Of a DNA stretch of 64,000 nt, positions 32,853-44,608 are shown one piece after another. The stretch's first letter is position 1; every line of letters begins with the position of its first letter. The stretch is from Amorphophallus konjac (taxonomy: Eukaryota > Streptophyta > Magnoliopsida > Alismatales > Araceae): assembly GCA_022559845.1 (NCBI GenBank), contig CM040123.1, forward strand, positions 320,955,933 to 321,019,932. The letters run 5' to 3'. The position numbers were made by a program, and so were the translations under genes. The notes under the pieces were generated by a model. It made no database searches. It was given only the letters and a program-made list of their open reading frames with translations, and had not been told where the DNA came from.

Positions 32853-33804
32853 GGAGGCGGCCTCTTGTTGTTCAGCCTGCTTGGCCGAGGAGCGCTAGTG
32901 ACTCCTTTATCATTGTCCTTCTGCTTCTCGAAATCCTTGAAGTCGACAGTGTTGACTTCTTTGGGCACGGACCGCTTCTCAATTGATTTTCCCTTTTGGG
33001 CTGAGGTGGCCGGTGCGGAAGAGTATTTGGAGAGGTAGGACTCAATTTCCGCCACCACATTATTTAATCGATCAAATGACTTGATCTCCATCCCGACCAT
33101 CTTCTTGAAAACTTCACGCTTCAAATTCTGCTTGCAGATCTGAACCGCATCTTCTTGGTGTGGCGGGCGTCTACACCTCATGCTGAGGTTCCGCCATCTC
33201 TTGATGAATTCTAGAGCAGTTTCATCATTCTTCTGCCTGGTTGCATAGAGCTCGGCCACTGTGACCTCTCTTTCGGTGACGTGGAACCGCTCCCGAAATT
33301 TTCTTTGCAAATCTGGCCAGTCGTTAACAGACCCCGCCAGCAAGTTTGAGTACCTTTCGAAGGCGAGCCCTGTGAGCGAGGACCCGAAGAACTTCAGTAG
33401 GTACGATTCATCGTCGCCAGATCGCCCATCACATTGATGTAATAGGCTATGTGTTCCTTCGGCGACCCCTGGCCATTAAATTTGTCAAACTTTGGCGGCT
33501 TGCTGACGCCAGGAGGCAATCTCTTCCCCGCATGATGGACAGGGTAGGGTACCTTGTACACATCATATGAGGCATATTCTTCACTTCCCCGATCGGCCAG
33601 CTTCATCTCGACTATCTGCTCGATCATGAGCTTGTTAGCCATTGCCGGATCCACTGCTTCTGGGTAGAAATGAGCCGACTGCATCTGTGGCATCATCAAC
33701 ACCGTCGCCTGGGGTATAGTGGCGGTGCCTTGGTGTTGAGGAGCCGAAGGGGTCATTGGGGCCATGCCCCCAGCATAGTTGGGGATTGGCTGAGAGGCCG
33801 TCAC
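32837..33804 (-). pseudogene. Element B gag: capsid part
   Basis: Two frames in different phases (33804-33394 and 33343-32837) together hold the capsid. The segment SKPPKFDKFNGQGSPKEHI is in the first; ATRQKNDETALEFIKRWRNL, the conserved retrotransposon gag core, is in the second. A stop (TAC followed by TGA region at 33394) and a frameshift separate them. Capsid proteins assemble the virus-like particle in which reverse transcription occurs. Confidence 0.8.
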
Positions 33805-34293
33805 CTGGGGTGAACCCTCAAATTATCCAGCGCCTTGCCTGGATGTTTCTGGAGGCGGTTCGACCTGCTTCGATGTGGAAGCATGCATGGTCAGTTCGCC
33901 CACCTGTCGCTTCAGAGCTTCGATCTCCTGTCGATAGGCTTGAAGCAGCATCAGCATCGCCGGGTCGGGGGGGATGGGCTAGGAGCTTGGCCTCCCCCTT
34001 CTGTCAGAGTATCTAGAGAAGGTGCTACCCTTTCTCCTTCATCCCCAGCGGTAATCACGTTCGCCGCCATGGCGACCACATCTGAACTTGTTTCACCGGT
34101 GAGGGCTTGTATTATCTCAGCTGCGGCTGCTCCTCTTCTGGTGAGGGGACCCGACCTGCCAGCCAGCCTGGCCATCTCTTCTTGGTCTTAGGTAGGGCTC
34201 CATATTGGTTGGCCACCCCGGCCATATTGCAGGTATAAACCCGCATCTTTTTGTTTCTTCGGACCACCTCCCTGGTTGTCTGTCTAGGAAAGG

Positions 34294-35336
34294 TTAGCCT
34301 ATCAAACACCGAGACTCTTGGTGGAGCTTCTTTACAGAGGGGCGGCCCATAGCACCCTGACTCCGCATCTTCGATATCTTCCGGGTTAACTTGTTGCTTC
34401 CGTTTCTTTCAGCATCATTCACGGCTTCTAGGAGCCGCTGAGTTCCCAAGAGGGTGTTTCCAAGGCCGCGGAGATATCCCCTCACGGCTTGAGTGATGTC
34501 GTCTTCTCCCTGGCTGGGGCAGACAGTTGGTGGTGATGCTTGCACTGGCGGTCTATAGGCGAGACGCCTCCGCTCGTGCATCATGCTGTATCTTCCTTCC
34601 TTCAAATAGATGTTCGCCTGCCGACCGTGAGCACGGAAGGCAGGTCTTCGAGACGCTTGAGCCGACGCCTCAATCTTCTCTTCTTATCTTCCTTCATCTT
34701 TTTCTTGAGCCGGTCAGTCCTGACGGGCTCCAGTTGGGTTGAGGCTGGGGCCCGCCTGATGGGGACCCATGCTTGCTTGAATTTAGTCGGCTTCTGGGCC
34801 GGCTCTTGCTTTGGCATGGACCTGATGTGGTCCCCTCGCTCTCGGGCCAGTGCTTGGAATTGGTTGTGCACCGGCACCATCGGGATTACCCTATCTGGTG
34901 AGATCGTGGCCTGACGGCCATTCAGGTACACTCGGACTCCTCCGATCATTACGGATTTGCCCGAGAGGGAAAGCCGGCCTTGCGGCGTGTTAGTGGTTCT
35001 CCTTGCTGCCCTCCTGGCAGCCGAGGTGCACTTCTTCTTCGCTTCGATGTGGTGGACGTGGTAGCCCACCATCTTCACAGCTTCGGGTGTCGCCTCCACG
35101 GGGGCGACGGGCTCGACCTCCTTGACATCCAAGAGGTCCACGAACATAACCCCGAGGAAGTTGGGGAAGCCAACGACCGGGGGAAAGTCGCCGAACTGGA
35201 TCGGCACTGCCAAGTAGCCATGCTCCGCATGGCTCGCCACAACCAATGGACCGAAAGTGACAGCCATTGGTTCTTCAGAAATGAATCCCTCCTGCAATTT
35301 CAAAAATGCGGAAGTTAAGACTTCGGAAAAGGCCAT
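34294..35336 (-). pseudogene. Element B: extra 5' reading frame before gag
   Basis: Directly after the primer-binding site a frame opens, with a likely start at 35336 (MAFSEVLTSAF), and runs to 34602. A short overlapping frame follows to 34294. Residues are not gag-like: a neutral segment (AVPIQFGDFPPVVGFPNFLG) is followed by a strongly basic tail (RLKKKMKEDKKRRLRRRLKR). Ogre/Tat elements often have an extra ORF1 at this place with unknown function, and this is probably its equivalent. From 34290 to 33810 gag N-terminal sequence continues in broken frames. Confidence 0.5.
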
Positions 35337-35374
35337 TGGGCCCCTAATCTCGGTGAAAAGATGAGAGGTAGTCC

Positions 35375-35393
35375 AGTCCCACCGGGCGTGCCA
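35375..35393 (-). other. Primer-binding site of element B
   Basis: TGGCACGCCCGGTGGGACT on the minus strand starts three bases inside the 5' LTR end (35397). It starts with TGG, the complement of a tRNA CCA end. I cannot assign the tRNA with confidence. Confidence 0.55.
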
Positions 35394-35396
35394 ACT

Positions 35397-38300
35397 TGTG
35401 GAACGCACTGGATTTCGTGTTCGTGAAAGATATCGGGGTGTTCTTTTTATCAGTTTATCGGTTTATCTAGTGCGAGGGCGTGCCAGTCACCTAGGTGACA
35501 ATGTGTTCGGGCTTCAAGACTGGAGTGGTCCGAAGCCCGGGGTGCGCTCCGTCTGACTAATCAGACGATTGTGGATATCGGGTCGGGACTGGAGACCCGC
35601 CGCGCCATAAAGGCCACGACGTTAATTACATCCCCTCGGAGAGGGGAAGACCTCTGATTAATCGCCAAGAAAAGGGGCCAAATGACCTAAAGATCGTTTT
35701 TCATTAAAGCATGCGAGTTGGGTTGACATGATTTAAACCCTCCGCATCGGTATGCAAAACGGTGTTCAAAACCATACAAATACTTGCTGCGAGTGCGGCA
35801 AATTTAATGCAAGTGCGGGATAGATCCCGGTATATATATATATCAGTCACTAACGGACCATCTAGTATTCGGTCGAGAGTCCATGTTCGAGCATCGAGGT
35901 AACAACAAAGACATTCGGATATCTGTCGTAGGTACGACACTTTCATATGGGTGCGGGATCGGATCCCGGAAGAAGTGGGTCAAGCTGATGAACTATCGGC
36001 CCAAGAGGTGCACGGATCATGACCATGTCGGGGATCCCGAGGTCAACTTCCGATACCACGGGGCATCATTGCATAGTCCGGGGAGCGGTTGTTAAGTGTA
36101 AAGCCAAAACTCGGCAACGTGCGCCCTCGCACGCGGATCGACCTGCGCGGTCAGGTCGCGGGGTTCGAGGGGGGCAGCGCCCCTTGCGGGGGTTTCAGGG
36201 GGCAGCGCCCCCGGAACAAAATTTGGATTATAGTAGAGGGGAAACTATTGTTGTTGTTCCGACCATTGAATTAAGTGTTTTATACCCATTCCATTCTTTC
36301 TATTTTGTTTATTGATTTAGTCCTTATTCTCTGGTTTATTCTTTAATTTCAATAGTTTTCTTTCTTCTTTTCATTCTTTTTGTTTTCTTTTACCACGCCG
36401 TATTAGCACGTTGCAAGAAGACGGGCGCGCCGGTTAAGGGGCACCGGGTCAATATGTGAAGGGGCGCGCCAGAATCGAAGGGCAAGGGAGGAGGGAATGG
36501 GCGCGCCGTTTTAGGGTGTTCACAGAAGGAGATGGGGGGCGCGTCGTTTTAAGGTGTTCACAGAAGGAGATGGAGGGGGGCGCGCCGTTTAGCATCCAAA
36601 GAAGGAGATGGGTTTACGAGAATGGTGTTAAATCGGCGCGGTGAATAGTCACCGTGCCGTATTAAATTCTCCCGAGGGTTTGCTTTGACTGTGTGTTTCT
36701 TTTCTTTTCTTTCATCCGTAGGTGGGTTTTATGATCCGTTTGTTCATCTATTTGGTAGATTAAGTAGGTAATGAGGTGGGGTTTAAGTTATTTGTTCGGA
36801 GGAGTTTATTGTGTAAGATTTTAGGGGGTTAATTAGCAGAGGGTTTACTGTGTGTTTCCTTTCTTTCACCCGTGGGCAAGTTCTATGATATGTTTATTCA
36901 TTGTTCTTGGTGTTCTTGTATGTTCTTGACCCTGGCGAAAATTGGGCAGCACCTCCCCTAGACCCGAAGGGTCCGGGAAAAAAATGGGGCGCGCCATACG
37001 GAGAGAACTCCGACGGCCCCGAAACATCCCGATGTGCGCATAAGCGACGACACCAGTAAAATTACCCCATTTGGGGCCGGAGGTCCCGAGGGCTAGCCTA
37101 CAAGGGAGTCCGGTGACCCATGGGTTGTTGCGATCGTATCGACTCCCCCCGTTCGGGGCCGGAGGTCCTGAGGGCCAGCCTACAAAGGAACTCCGACGAC
37201 CCGAGGGTTGCCGTGATCGCGTGGCTGAAGACCGCGTGAGAGCCGAAGTCGACACAAGAACACGGCGGAAGGGAGATCCAAGGGACAGCAGTAAAATGAA
37301 GTTAACGCATGCATGCGTATATATGTATCTACAGATACATATGTACATATCTATGCATATATGATCCGACGGAAACATCTGGACTTGCAAAAGGGAGGGG
37401 ATGAGCGAGCATCAAAATCGGGTTTCATGGAGAGACGAACGGGGGAGAAGAAACCAGAGCCACTACGGGCTGAATATTGAGGGGGATTGGGGCATCAAGA
37501 TCTCCCAAAGGGGAGTTTTCCTTTCATTCCACCATAGACCGAACTCTGATTACATTGAAAGGGAATACGAAGACAAAGGTCTACATATGAAGATCACCAA
37601 AAGGAAATCAAAGGGGCAGAAGGGAATGCAAAGAAAAAGGGGGGAACAGAGCTCTCTTCCCCTCACCTCTCCTTCTTTCTTTCACCCTCTTCTCTCTCTT
37701 CACACTTCGGAGCAGGGCTTCGCCGCTAGTAGAGCGTCCCTCCTCTTTTTTTTGCTTCTTGCCTGGGGCTTGTACTTATAGGGAGAGTAGGGAAGCAAGC
37801 TTCCCATTTCTATGGCTTTTTGTTTTGTTCGCAGTTGCCGTTGCTGACGTTGCTGGGGTCACCGTGTCGAATGCCGCTGTCGTGGACGTCACCTCCGCCG
37901 CGGATACAGTGTGACTGGGAGAGGGGAAGAGGCATGGCCTCCTCCTTCGCTGGCATATCCACCGCAAGCCACGTTGCTTTCATCATTTGCAGGAGAATGG
38001 GCGGCCGCTCGACGGAATGAACGTTTGGTGGTGCAGGGCTCAAGAACTTCCATTCACGACATATGCTTGGTTGCCCGTTGGATCGAGGTGGAAGTTTTAG
38101 CCATTTTAGGTAGTTCGTCGACGTGCTGTTCGCAGGAAACAGGGGACCGCATTGATGACGGGATGGCTTCACTGCACGCTGGAGAAGCGCTTTAGAGAGC
38201 AGAAGTAAGAGGTTAAAACGACGCCATATTCAAAGGGGCGCCGTTTTAAGCATCAAAGGGGGAGGCCTCAAGCGCGCCGTGTAGCTAAACAAAAGAAAGG

Positions 38301-38745
38301 GGCGCGCCGTTTTAAGAGGGGGGCGTGCCGTTTTAAGGCCCCTTCGTGTCGTTTTAAACACTAAACGGATTCTTCTCGAAGTCGCGGCCATTTTATGTGA
38401 ATGTCGACATTCCCGGAAGGTTCCGGTTGCTATGTATGACCTCTACAATGTTCTGTTCGCAGCCTTTGGGGCTCGGTCCCAGACTCTGAGTGACTTTTGG
38501 TGCACGTCGGGCTGTGTCGGAGTTCCCGACTCTTCTTCGATTCGGCTCTCGGCACGGCCGGCTGTAGAGTTGTGGTTGTATCTTCCGCCCGGGGGGCTCC
38601 CTCATCGGCTAGTGGACGACCAAGCGAGTCCTCATCCTGATCGGGCAAGGCATGAGGTTTATTTGGCATTTCCGTCTACGGCTTGCTCTCGAGTGTCGAG
38701 ACGTGCATGCCGTATGACCATCATCGACATTTTTCGACGTCCACA
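35397..38745 (-). mobile_element. 5' LTR of element B
   Basis: Full-length copy of the LTR at 18852-22244. It has fewer GGCGCGCC minisatellite units, a duplicated GC hairpin and scattered base changes. It would drive transcription toward lower coordinates. Confidence 0.93.
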
Positions 38746-38750
38746 AGGCA

Positions 38751-39503
38751 TCTTAATAAAACACCCGTGAGCCCTCTTCTATAGAGCACACCTCCAACCA
38801 AAACATACCATTGAGCCACTCTTCTGATCGCTTTCTTTTCTTCCACAGTGGCTTCTTCGGGATAGGATTGATCATTGCAATATCTGGCAATCTCATAATA
38901 CCAAGGTTTCTCTTCATCAGCCAACTCTTCTTTCCAATCTAATAACATGACCTCTTTGCCTTTAAGAGTTTCACTCCGCCTGACCTTCTCGAGCACCTTG
39001 TCCCTAATATCGAGGAATGCACGATCCTTAATAGCTGGAGTGTCACGCTGATGAATGAGAGGAACGTGAAAATCTTGTTGGGGAGGAAAGACTAAAGCGG
39101 AGGCCAAAGAGGCAAGAGGGTCAGCTAAGATGTTTTGGCTGCGAGGGACATGGACGAAGATCAACTTGGTGAAGAGTTTGGCATAAGCTGAAGCAAGTTC
39201 ATGGTAGGGCTTGAGTTTAGGATTGATAGTGCGGCACTTGACAAGCACCTGGCGTAGAATGAGTTGATTGTCACCCACGATTCGTAATTGGGTAACACCA
39301 TATTTATGAGCGGTTTGAAGACCGGCCAAAAGGGCCTCATACTCAGCTATATTGTTTGTGACAGGGAAAGTGAGCTGAGCAGCAAATGGGATGGTGACCC
39401 CTTCTGGTGTTAAAAGAACCATGTCGATCCCTCTTCCCTGGGAATTTAGAGCTCCATCAAAATGTAATGTCCACATAGGATCGTGGGGTTGGTTAATGGA
39501 CAT
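38751..39503 (-). pseudogene. Element A RNase H and start of integrase
   Basis: The archaeal-type RNase H starts with TLHFDGALNSQGRG; NNIAEYEALLAG and VGDNQLI provide the remaining acidic residues. RNase H removes the RNA template during copying. The frame continues through a linker to LYRRGLTGVLLRCL, the run-up to the integrase zinc finger. There it is interrupted by the insertion of element B. The preceding segment to 39600 belongs to the same frame but is closed by a TAA at 39600 next to the conserved KAIKG motif. Confidence 0.88.
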
Positions 39504-39599
39504 TAGTTCTTCATCTGGAAACTCTGAATTGACAGGATCAAATCGGGGTAGAGGGTGGTGAGCAAGATGTTCGGCAATGGCGTAGCCTTTGATAGCTTT

Positions 39600-41263
39600 T
39601 TACTGAATGTAAGTGATGTCAAACTGGGAGAGGAAGCTTTGCCAGCGGGCTAATCGATCGGTGAGAACAGATTTTTCAAGAAGGAATTTAATCGGATTCA
39701 TGCGAGCAATGAGGTGAACCTCGTGAGCTAAGAAATAGTGTTTTAACTTTTGAACTACCCAGACCAAAGCAGCGCAAGTCTTTTCCATGGCTGAGTACCT
39801 CTGCTCACAAGGGTTGAGAAGTTTAGACAAGTAGTATGCTACCCTCTCCTTCCCTTCTCCATCCACTCGAGTTAGGACAGCACCTATAGAGTCATCCAGG
39901 ACAGAAACATAGAGGATAAGTGGTTTGCCTGGAATTGGCGGCCTCAGGACAGGAGGATTGGCCAAATAATCCTTCAATACGTCAAAGGCTGCCTGACACT
40001 TGTCATCCCAATTAAACTTGACTCCCGGCTTAGTGAGCTCGTAAAACGGCCTGCATCTTTGTGAGTGCTGGGAGACGAAGCGGCGAATAAATTGTAACCT
40101 CCCGATTAATCCTCGAACTTCCTTCAAATTCTTGGGAGGAGGCATATCTCTGATGGCCCTTGCCTTGTTGGGATCAACTTCAATTCCCCTTTTGCTAACA
40201 ATAAATCCAAGCAGCTTCCCCGACGAAATGCCAAATACACACTTCTTGGGGTTCATTTTCAATTGATACTCTCGTGATCTCTGCAAGACCTTGGCTAGAA
40301 CCCCAGGATGCTCAATCCTTGTCCTTGATTTTACTACCAGGTCGTCCACATATACCTCAATATAAATATGGATCATATCATAAAAATTTGCCATCATAGC
40401 CCTCTAATAGGTGGCTCCAGCATTCTTGAGTCCAAAAGGTATGACCACATAGCAGTAAGTACCCCATGGTGTAGTGAATGATGTTTTCTCTTGATCTTCT
40501 TCAGCCAGGCGAATCTGATTATAACCCGAAAAGCCATCCATGAAGGAGAGAGTCTCAAATCCTGCCGTATTATCAATCTAAACATCAATATGAGGGAGGG
40601 GGAAGTCATCTTTAGGACACGCACGGTTGAGGTCCCGAAAGTCTATACAATCCGAACCTTCCCATCTTTCTTCATGACTGGGACGATGTTAGCCACCAAG
40701 TTAGGATAGAGGACAACTCTAACAAATCTAGCCTTATGAAGCTTGTTGACCTCTTCTTTCATCTTTAAAGCCATGTTAGGGTGGAAACGTCTCAACCGTT
40801 GTTTGATCGGGACAGACCCTGGCTTAAGTGTAAGCCGATGTTCAACGAGCGCAGGGTCTAATCCAGGCATATCTTCATAACTCCACGCAAACGTGTCCCT
40901 GTATTCTCGAAGTACCAAAATAAGCGCCTCCTCTTCGGCAGGCGGCAAATTCTTACTGATGAGGACAATCCTAGGGTCTTCTTCTGTACCCAAATTTACT
41001 TCCTTGGTAGGTTCTTCTACGGAGGCTGATGGTTCGTCAAATCTTCTCATGCCACTAGCAAAGGCATCAGCCTCGTCCTCATATTCTTCATAACTTTCAT
41101 CCCCCTCTTCAATAGGGTCTTCATCATTCATGATTTCATAGACACCAAAACCCTCATAAGAAACAGCAGCATCCTCATATTCCAACTCTGGCAGGATAAT
41201 CAGATTCTCCACGAATTCGGGAAAAGCTAAACAAGCCTGGCACCTGCTGACTAACTCCAACAA
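39600..41263 (-). pseudogene. Element A reverse transcriptase
   Basis: The N-terminal part (41263-40643) includes the acidic linker, LREYRDTFAWSYEDMPGLD and LVANIVPVMKKDGK. The palm part with YVDDLVVKSRT lies in 40397-39600. Between them a frameshift near 40643, a TAG near 40580 and a TAG at about 40409 (CAG before mutation, in the ATYQRAM motif) disrupt reading. Thumb and connection segments (KCVFGISSGKLLGFIVS, PPPKNLKEVRGLIGRL) are well kept. The enzyme would copy element RNA into DNA. Confidence 0.88.
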
Positions 41264-41510
41264 AAATCTACGCGGAATCTACTTACCCTTGGATTTCTTA
41301 TGAAAATCTACCCCATGAATTTTATTAGAAGAAGAGGAACAACTAGCTTGATTAGAATAAGCTGAAAAGGAGGAAGGAGGTGAAGAAGTGGATACAGAAG
41401 GAGGTACAGAAGAAGACCCCTTGCCAGAGGGGGAGAAAAGATTTACCAACGAATCATGGAAGAGTGGCCCCCAGGTCGGGACACACTCAGAAGAGAGATA
41501 AGAAGTCTCC

Positions 41511-42479
41511 TCAACGGAGATGGAGGACTGAAGAGTTGGTATTTTGGCATTTTTTTTCGTTTTTATCTTTATCTTCATTTTTATTTTCCTTTTCTAGAAG
41601 AAAGCAATGTGAAGGGAGAATAGCAGGAGGAGTGGATATTGAAAGTTTGGAGAAAGATTGAATCAAAGATGACCCGCGCGGGGGTGTGAGGGAGAGTTTG
41701 GAGAATTGCTCGAGGAGCAAGGGAGGAATCGGGAGAGAAACTTGTAATGAATATGGAGAAAAGCTGATCATAATTGGTGGCGGTCTCGGCACGCGAGAGA
41801 ATAATTGAGAATATAAAGAAGCTAGAAGAGACGGATGCATAGAAGTGAGAGAGAAAAGGCCGGCCCACAGCCTGTCTATTGTAAATCCTTCTTCATATGG
41901 AACATCTGGCTCTCCGGTGTCTGTGTAGTCACTCAGCAACTGCCTCTTATCTGTTATCACCACAGGCTTTTCAATCAAGTCGTGGATCAGTGGCGGCCAT
42001 TCTGGATCAGTCGGCATGAAGAGACGGCTTAAGGAAATAGTGATGTCATTCATATCAAACCATCTATACCAGTCACACTCTGGATCATCCATTTTCCTTC
42101 TCTCATCAGGCCTTAGAGATTCCAGGGCTTTGTATGTAACCAGTGGAGCAATATGTCGAGCAAACTGTCTAGCATGAACATCTTGACAATCTAACATGGA
42201 AGTGATTATCGTAGTCTGCTCATTATTTTGGACGCCACCTTTTACAAAGTGTGTCTGCAATGTCCAAGTAAGCGGTTGGCGATCCGTCTTCAGAGTGGAT
42301 GTCATGACTACCCATGGTTCTTCTTCATTCTTGCTTGGTACTTTATAGCCTAGGCCACCCCGTGCAAGCAATCTTTGTGGCTTGATAGGCTTAGTTTTGC
42401 CTTGACAATTGATACCCAGGCCTTTGCCAACCTGGTACCCCATTTTCATTAAAATATCCCAACCAAGGGTGTTTATCAT
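41511..42479 (-). pseudogene. Element A G-patch domain frame
   Basis: The first 45 residues (GWDILMKMGYQVGKGLGINC then RGGLGYK) form a G-patch, a glycine-rich RNA-binding motif known after the protease in some retroviruses and Tat elements. The frame starts at an ATG (42479) that overlaps the TGA stop of the protease frame as ATGA. This may be a decayed fusion or a reinitiation arrangement. The rest is a Ser/Pro-rich, then Lys/Glu-rich linker. In Ogre elements an intron removes the junction between protease and reverse transcriptase; the different frames here (41511 versus 41263) fit that, but I could not fix splice sites. Confidence 0.75.
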
Positions 42480-44311
42480 ACTTTTCTTCTTCTTCCCTTG
42501 GCAGTCAGGGGTGTCATAGCAACTGTCGTGACTGTCTCAGGTGGCATCGGCCTTGGGTGAGGGATGTCCAGCACTAACAGCAACGGCTTGTTGGCAGGCC
42601 AGATGGAAGGAACTGATGAAGCCAAGTGTATATCTTCCTCTGGTAGAATTGTCATACTGGTAACTTTGATGATGCGGCCCTTGTGTGGAAACTTGAGGCA
42701 CTGATGATTTGTGGAGGGCACTGCGTCGAGCTGTTGAATATAAGAGCGGCCCAGAATGCCATTAAATGTTGGATCCATATCCAAAATGTGGAAATCGACC
42801 GTGATTGTGGCTGGACCCAAACTGACTTTTAATGTGATCATGCCTAGAGGAGGCTTCTTGGTATTGTCGTATGCTGTGACTGTTATGGTAGATGGCCGAA
42901 TCAGGTTTTCGGGAATGCCGCACATCTTCAAAGTGATTGGCGGCAAAACATTGATAGATGCCCCAGTGTCCACCAGACATTGTTTCACCGCCACCTTATT
43001 AATGTCCACTGTAATACATAGAGCATATTTCCTTGCTGAGAGTGGTGCCAGTTCATGCTCATGAAAAGTAATCGCCGGCTGACTGCTAGCGGGCGTTAAT
43101 ACTGTGGTTATCTGCTCGACAGGGATGTCCTCATTGACCATGACCTTCTGCAAATATTCCTTCAAAGCTAATTGGTGAGTGACTGACCTCTTAATCAATT
43201 CCAGAATGGAAATTCTTGCTGGAGTTCGGTCAAGATGCTTTAACAAATCATACTGAGTACCCGGCACGGACTCTTGCTCCTGTTCTTGTTCATTAGGCCC
43301 CTGCACGGGCTCTTGCTCTCTCTGGGGAAAGATGCGTTGGAACATTCGTCCACTGCGGAGCGGTGCCACGTTTTGCCGTGCCTCTATCGGGGCAAGTAAG
43401 GGAGGATTAGAAGAAGAGGAGGGTGTATTGGCGTTAAGAAGCAGCGGAGAGGTGTTTAAAGAAGGCGACCCCGTAGGGGGTGTTGGTGAGGAGTTCAATG
43501 AAGAAGCCCCCGCAGGAGGCGTAGGAGTAAGAAGGGGTGCCCGAGTGTGGGGAGAGTTAGTAGGTGGAATGAGGAGAGATTTGGGTATGAAGGATGGGGG
43601 AACTGATGGTGGAGGGATCCTTGTTGGTGGAGGAGTAGTGGTGGTGGATGTTGGTGATGGGCGGATAAGGAGTGGTCTAGACGGCAAATGTGAAGGGTTA
43701 GTAGTGGATGGCGAAGTTTGCTGCATGGTAGGCTGCGGAGGCGATAGGTGGGTAAGGAGAGGTCGGGTTGGCAAGGCTGGAGAATTGGTGGGAGCAAGTG
43801 GATTAGCGGGGCGCAAAAGGGAACGGCTTAATTGGGGAGTAGAAGAAGACGGAAGGGTGCGCAAGAGGCGCGGAGGTTGATTTGGATTATGATTAAATGC
43901 CCCGACAGAGGCGTTTTCTTCATGCCATCCCTGCCCTCTCTCCACCTCGTGGAGGGACGTGACTGGGTTCACATGCTGATTTGCTCGGTGCTCCGGCAAT
44001 GGGTTGTGGACAATCCCCATATCTTGCTGAGGTGCTGGAGCTTGCTGTTGTACTAGTGGAGCTGGTTGCTGCGGCTGCTGAGCCTGCTGCTGCCGAGGAG
44101 GCCTTCTTTCTTTCATAGTGGCGATAAACTGTCTCATCTCATCCCAATTAATGCCACCCTGGTCATTTAAATCATAAATGTAGTCCTTGAAGTGGAAGCA
44201 ACGATCAATGTTATGACCAGGGGAGCGGTGGAAGACACAGTAGCGGGACATGTCAACATTAGCGAGCCACGCTACCCTTTCCTTTGGTAGCATGAGCAAG
44301 TTGGCGGCCAT
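42476..44311 (-). pseudogene. Element A gag zinc knuckle, proline-rich linker and protease
   Basis: An open frame of 611 codons. Near residue 25 is the knuckle CVFHRSPGHNIDRC (CX2HX4HX4C). A very Pro/Ser/Thr-rich linker of about 230 residues follows, then the retropepsin with CLVDTGASINVLP at residue 448 and the strand/flap region ending in GILGRSYIQQLD. The linker is far longer than in most families and explains the complementary low-complexity frames on the other strand. Confidence 0.88.
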
Positions 44312-44608
44312 TAAGGCATTGAAAATATCCGGGAGACTTTCTGGCAGTGGAGGATAGTGGGCCCTTTTGGGGCCTAGTGGTCTCCTTTGTTGCTGTTGTT
44401 GGCCATAGTTGGCAGGTGGCGGTACTTGGTGGTATTGTTGCGGAGCTGGAGGGTCAGCGCGGGGCGTTTGGTTTTGTGGTGGAGCAAAGGAAGGTTGAGG
44501 TGCGAATTGGTGTTGTGGTGGAGAGTTGAAGAGAGTGCTTTGTTGTGGAGGTGGTGGGGGTCGCGGGTTAGATAGGTGATGGGGTGTGGGGTTGCCGACC
44601 GCGCCAAC

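Larger units (their letters stand above)
18852..38745 (-). mobile_element. Element B: Tat-type retrotransposon nested in element A
   Basis: LTRs at 18852-22244 and 35397-38745 are flanked by the target duplication AGGCA (18847-18851 and 38746-38750). On the minus strand the order is 5' LTR, primer-binding site, an extra 5' reading frame, gag, protease, an added block of gag-like modules, reverse transcriptase, RNase H, integrase, a 104-bp tandem array, polypurine tract and 3' LTR. The total is 19.9 kb. The pol is the best preserved in the window, with 946 codons open. No antisense gene is present. LTRs look about 97-98% identical apart from repeat-number indels. Confidence 0.95.

Noticed and set aside
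43332..43880. Plus-strand glycine-rich frame of 182 codons
   Set aside because: It is the complement of the proline-rich linker of element A gag-protease; its composition follows from that.
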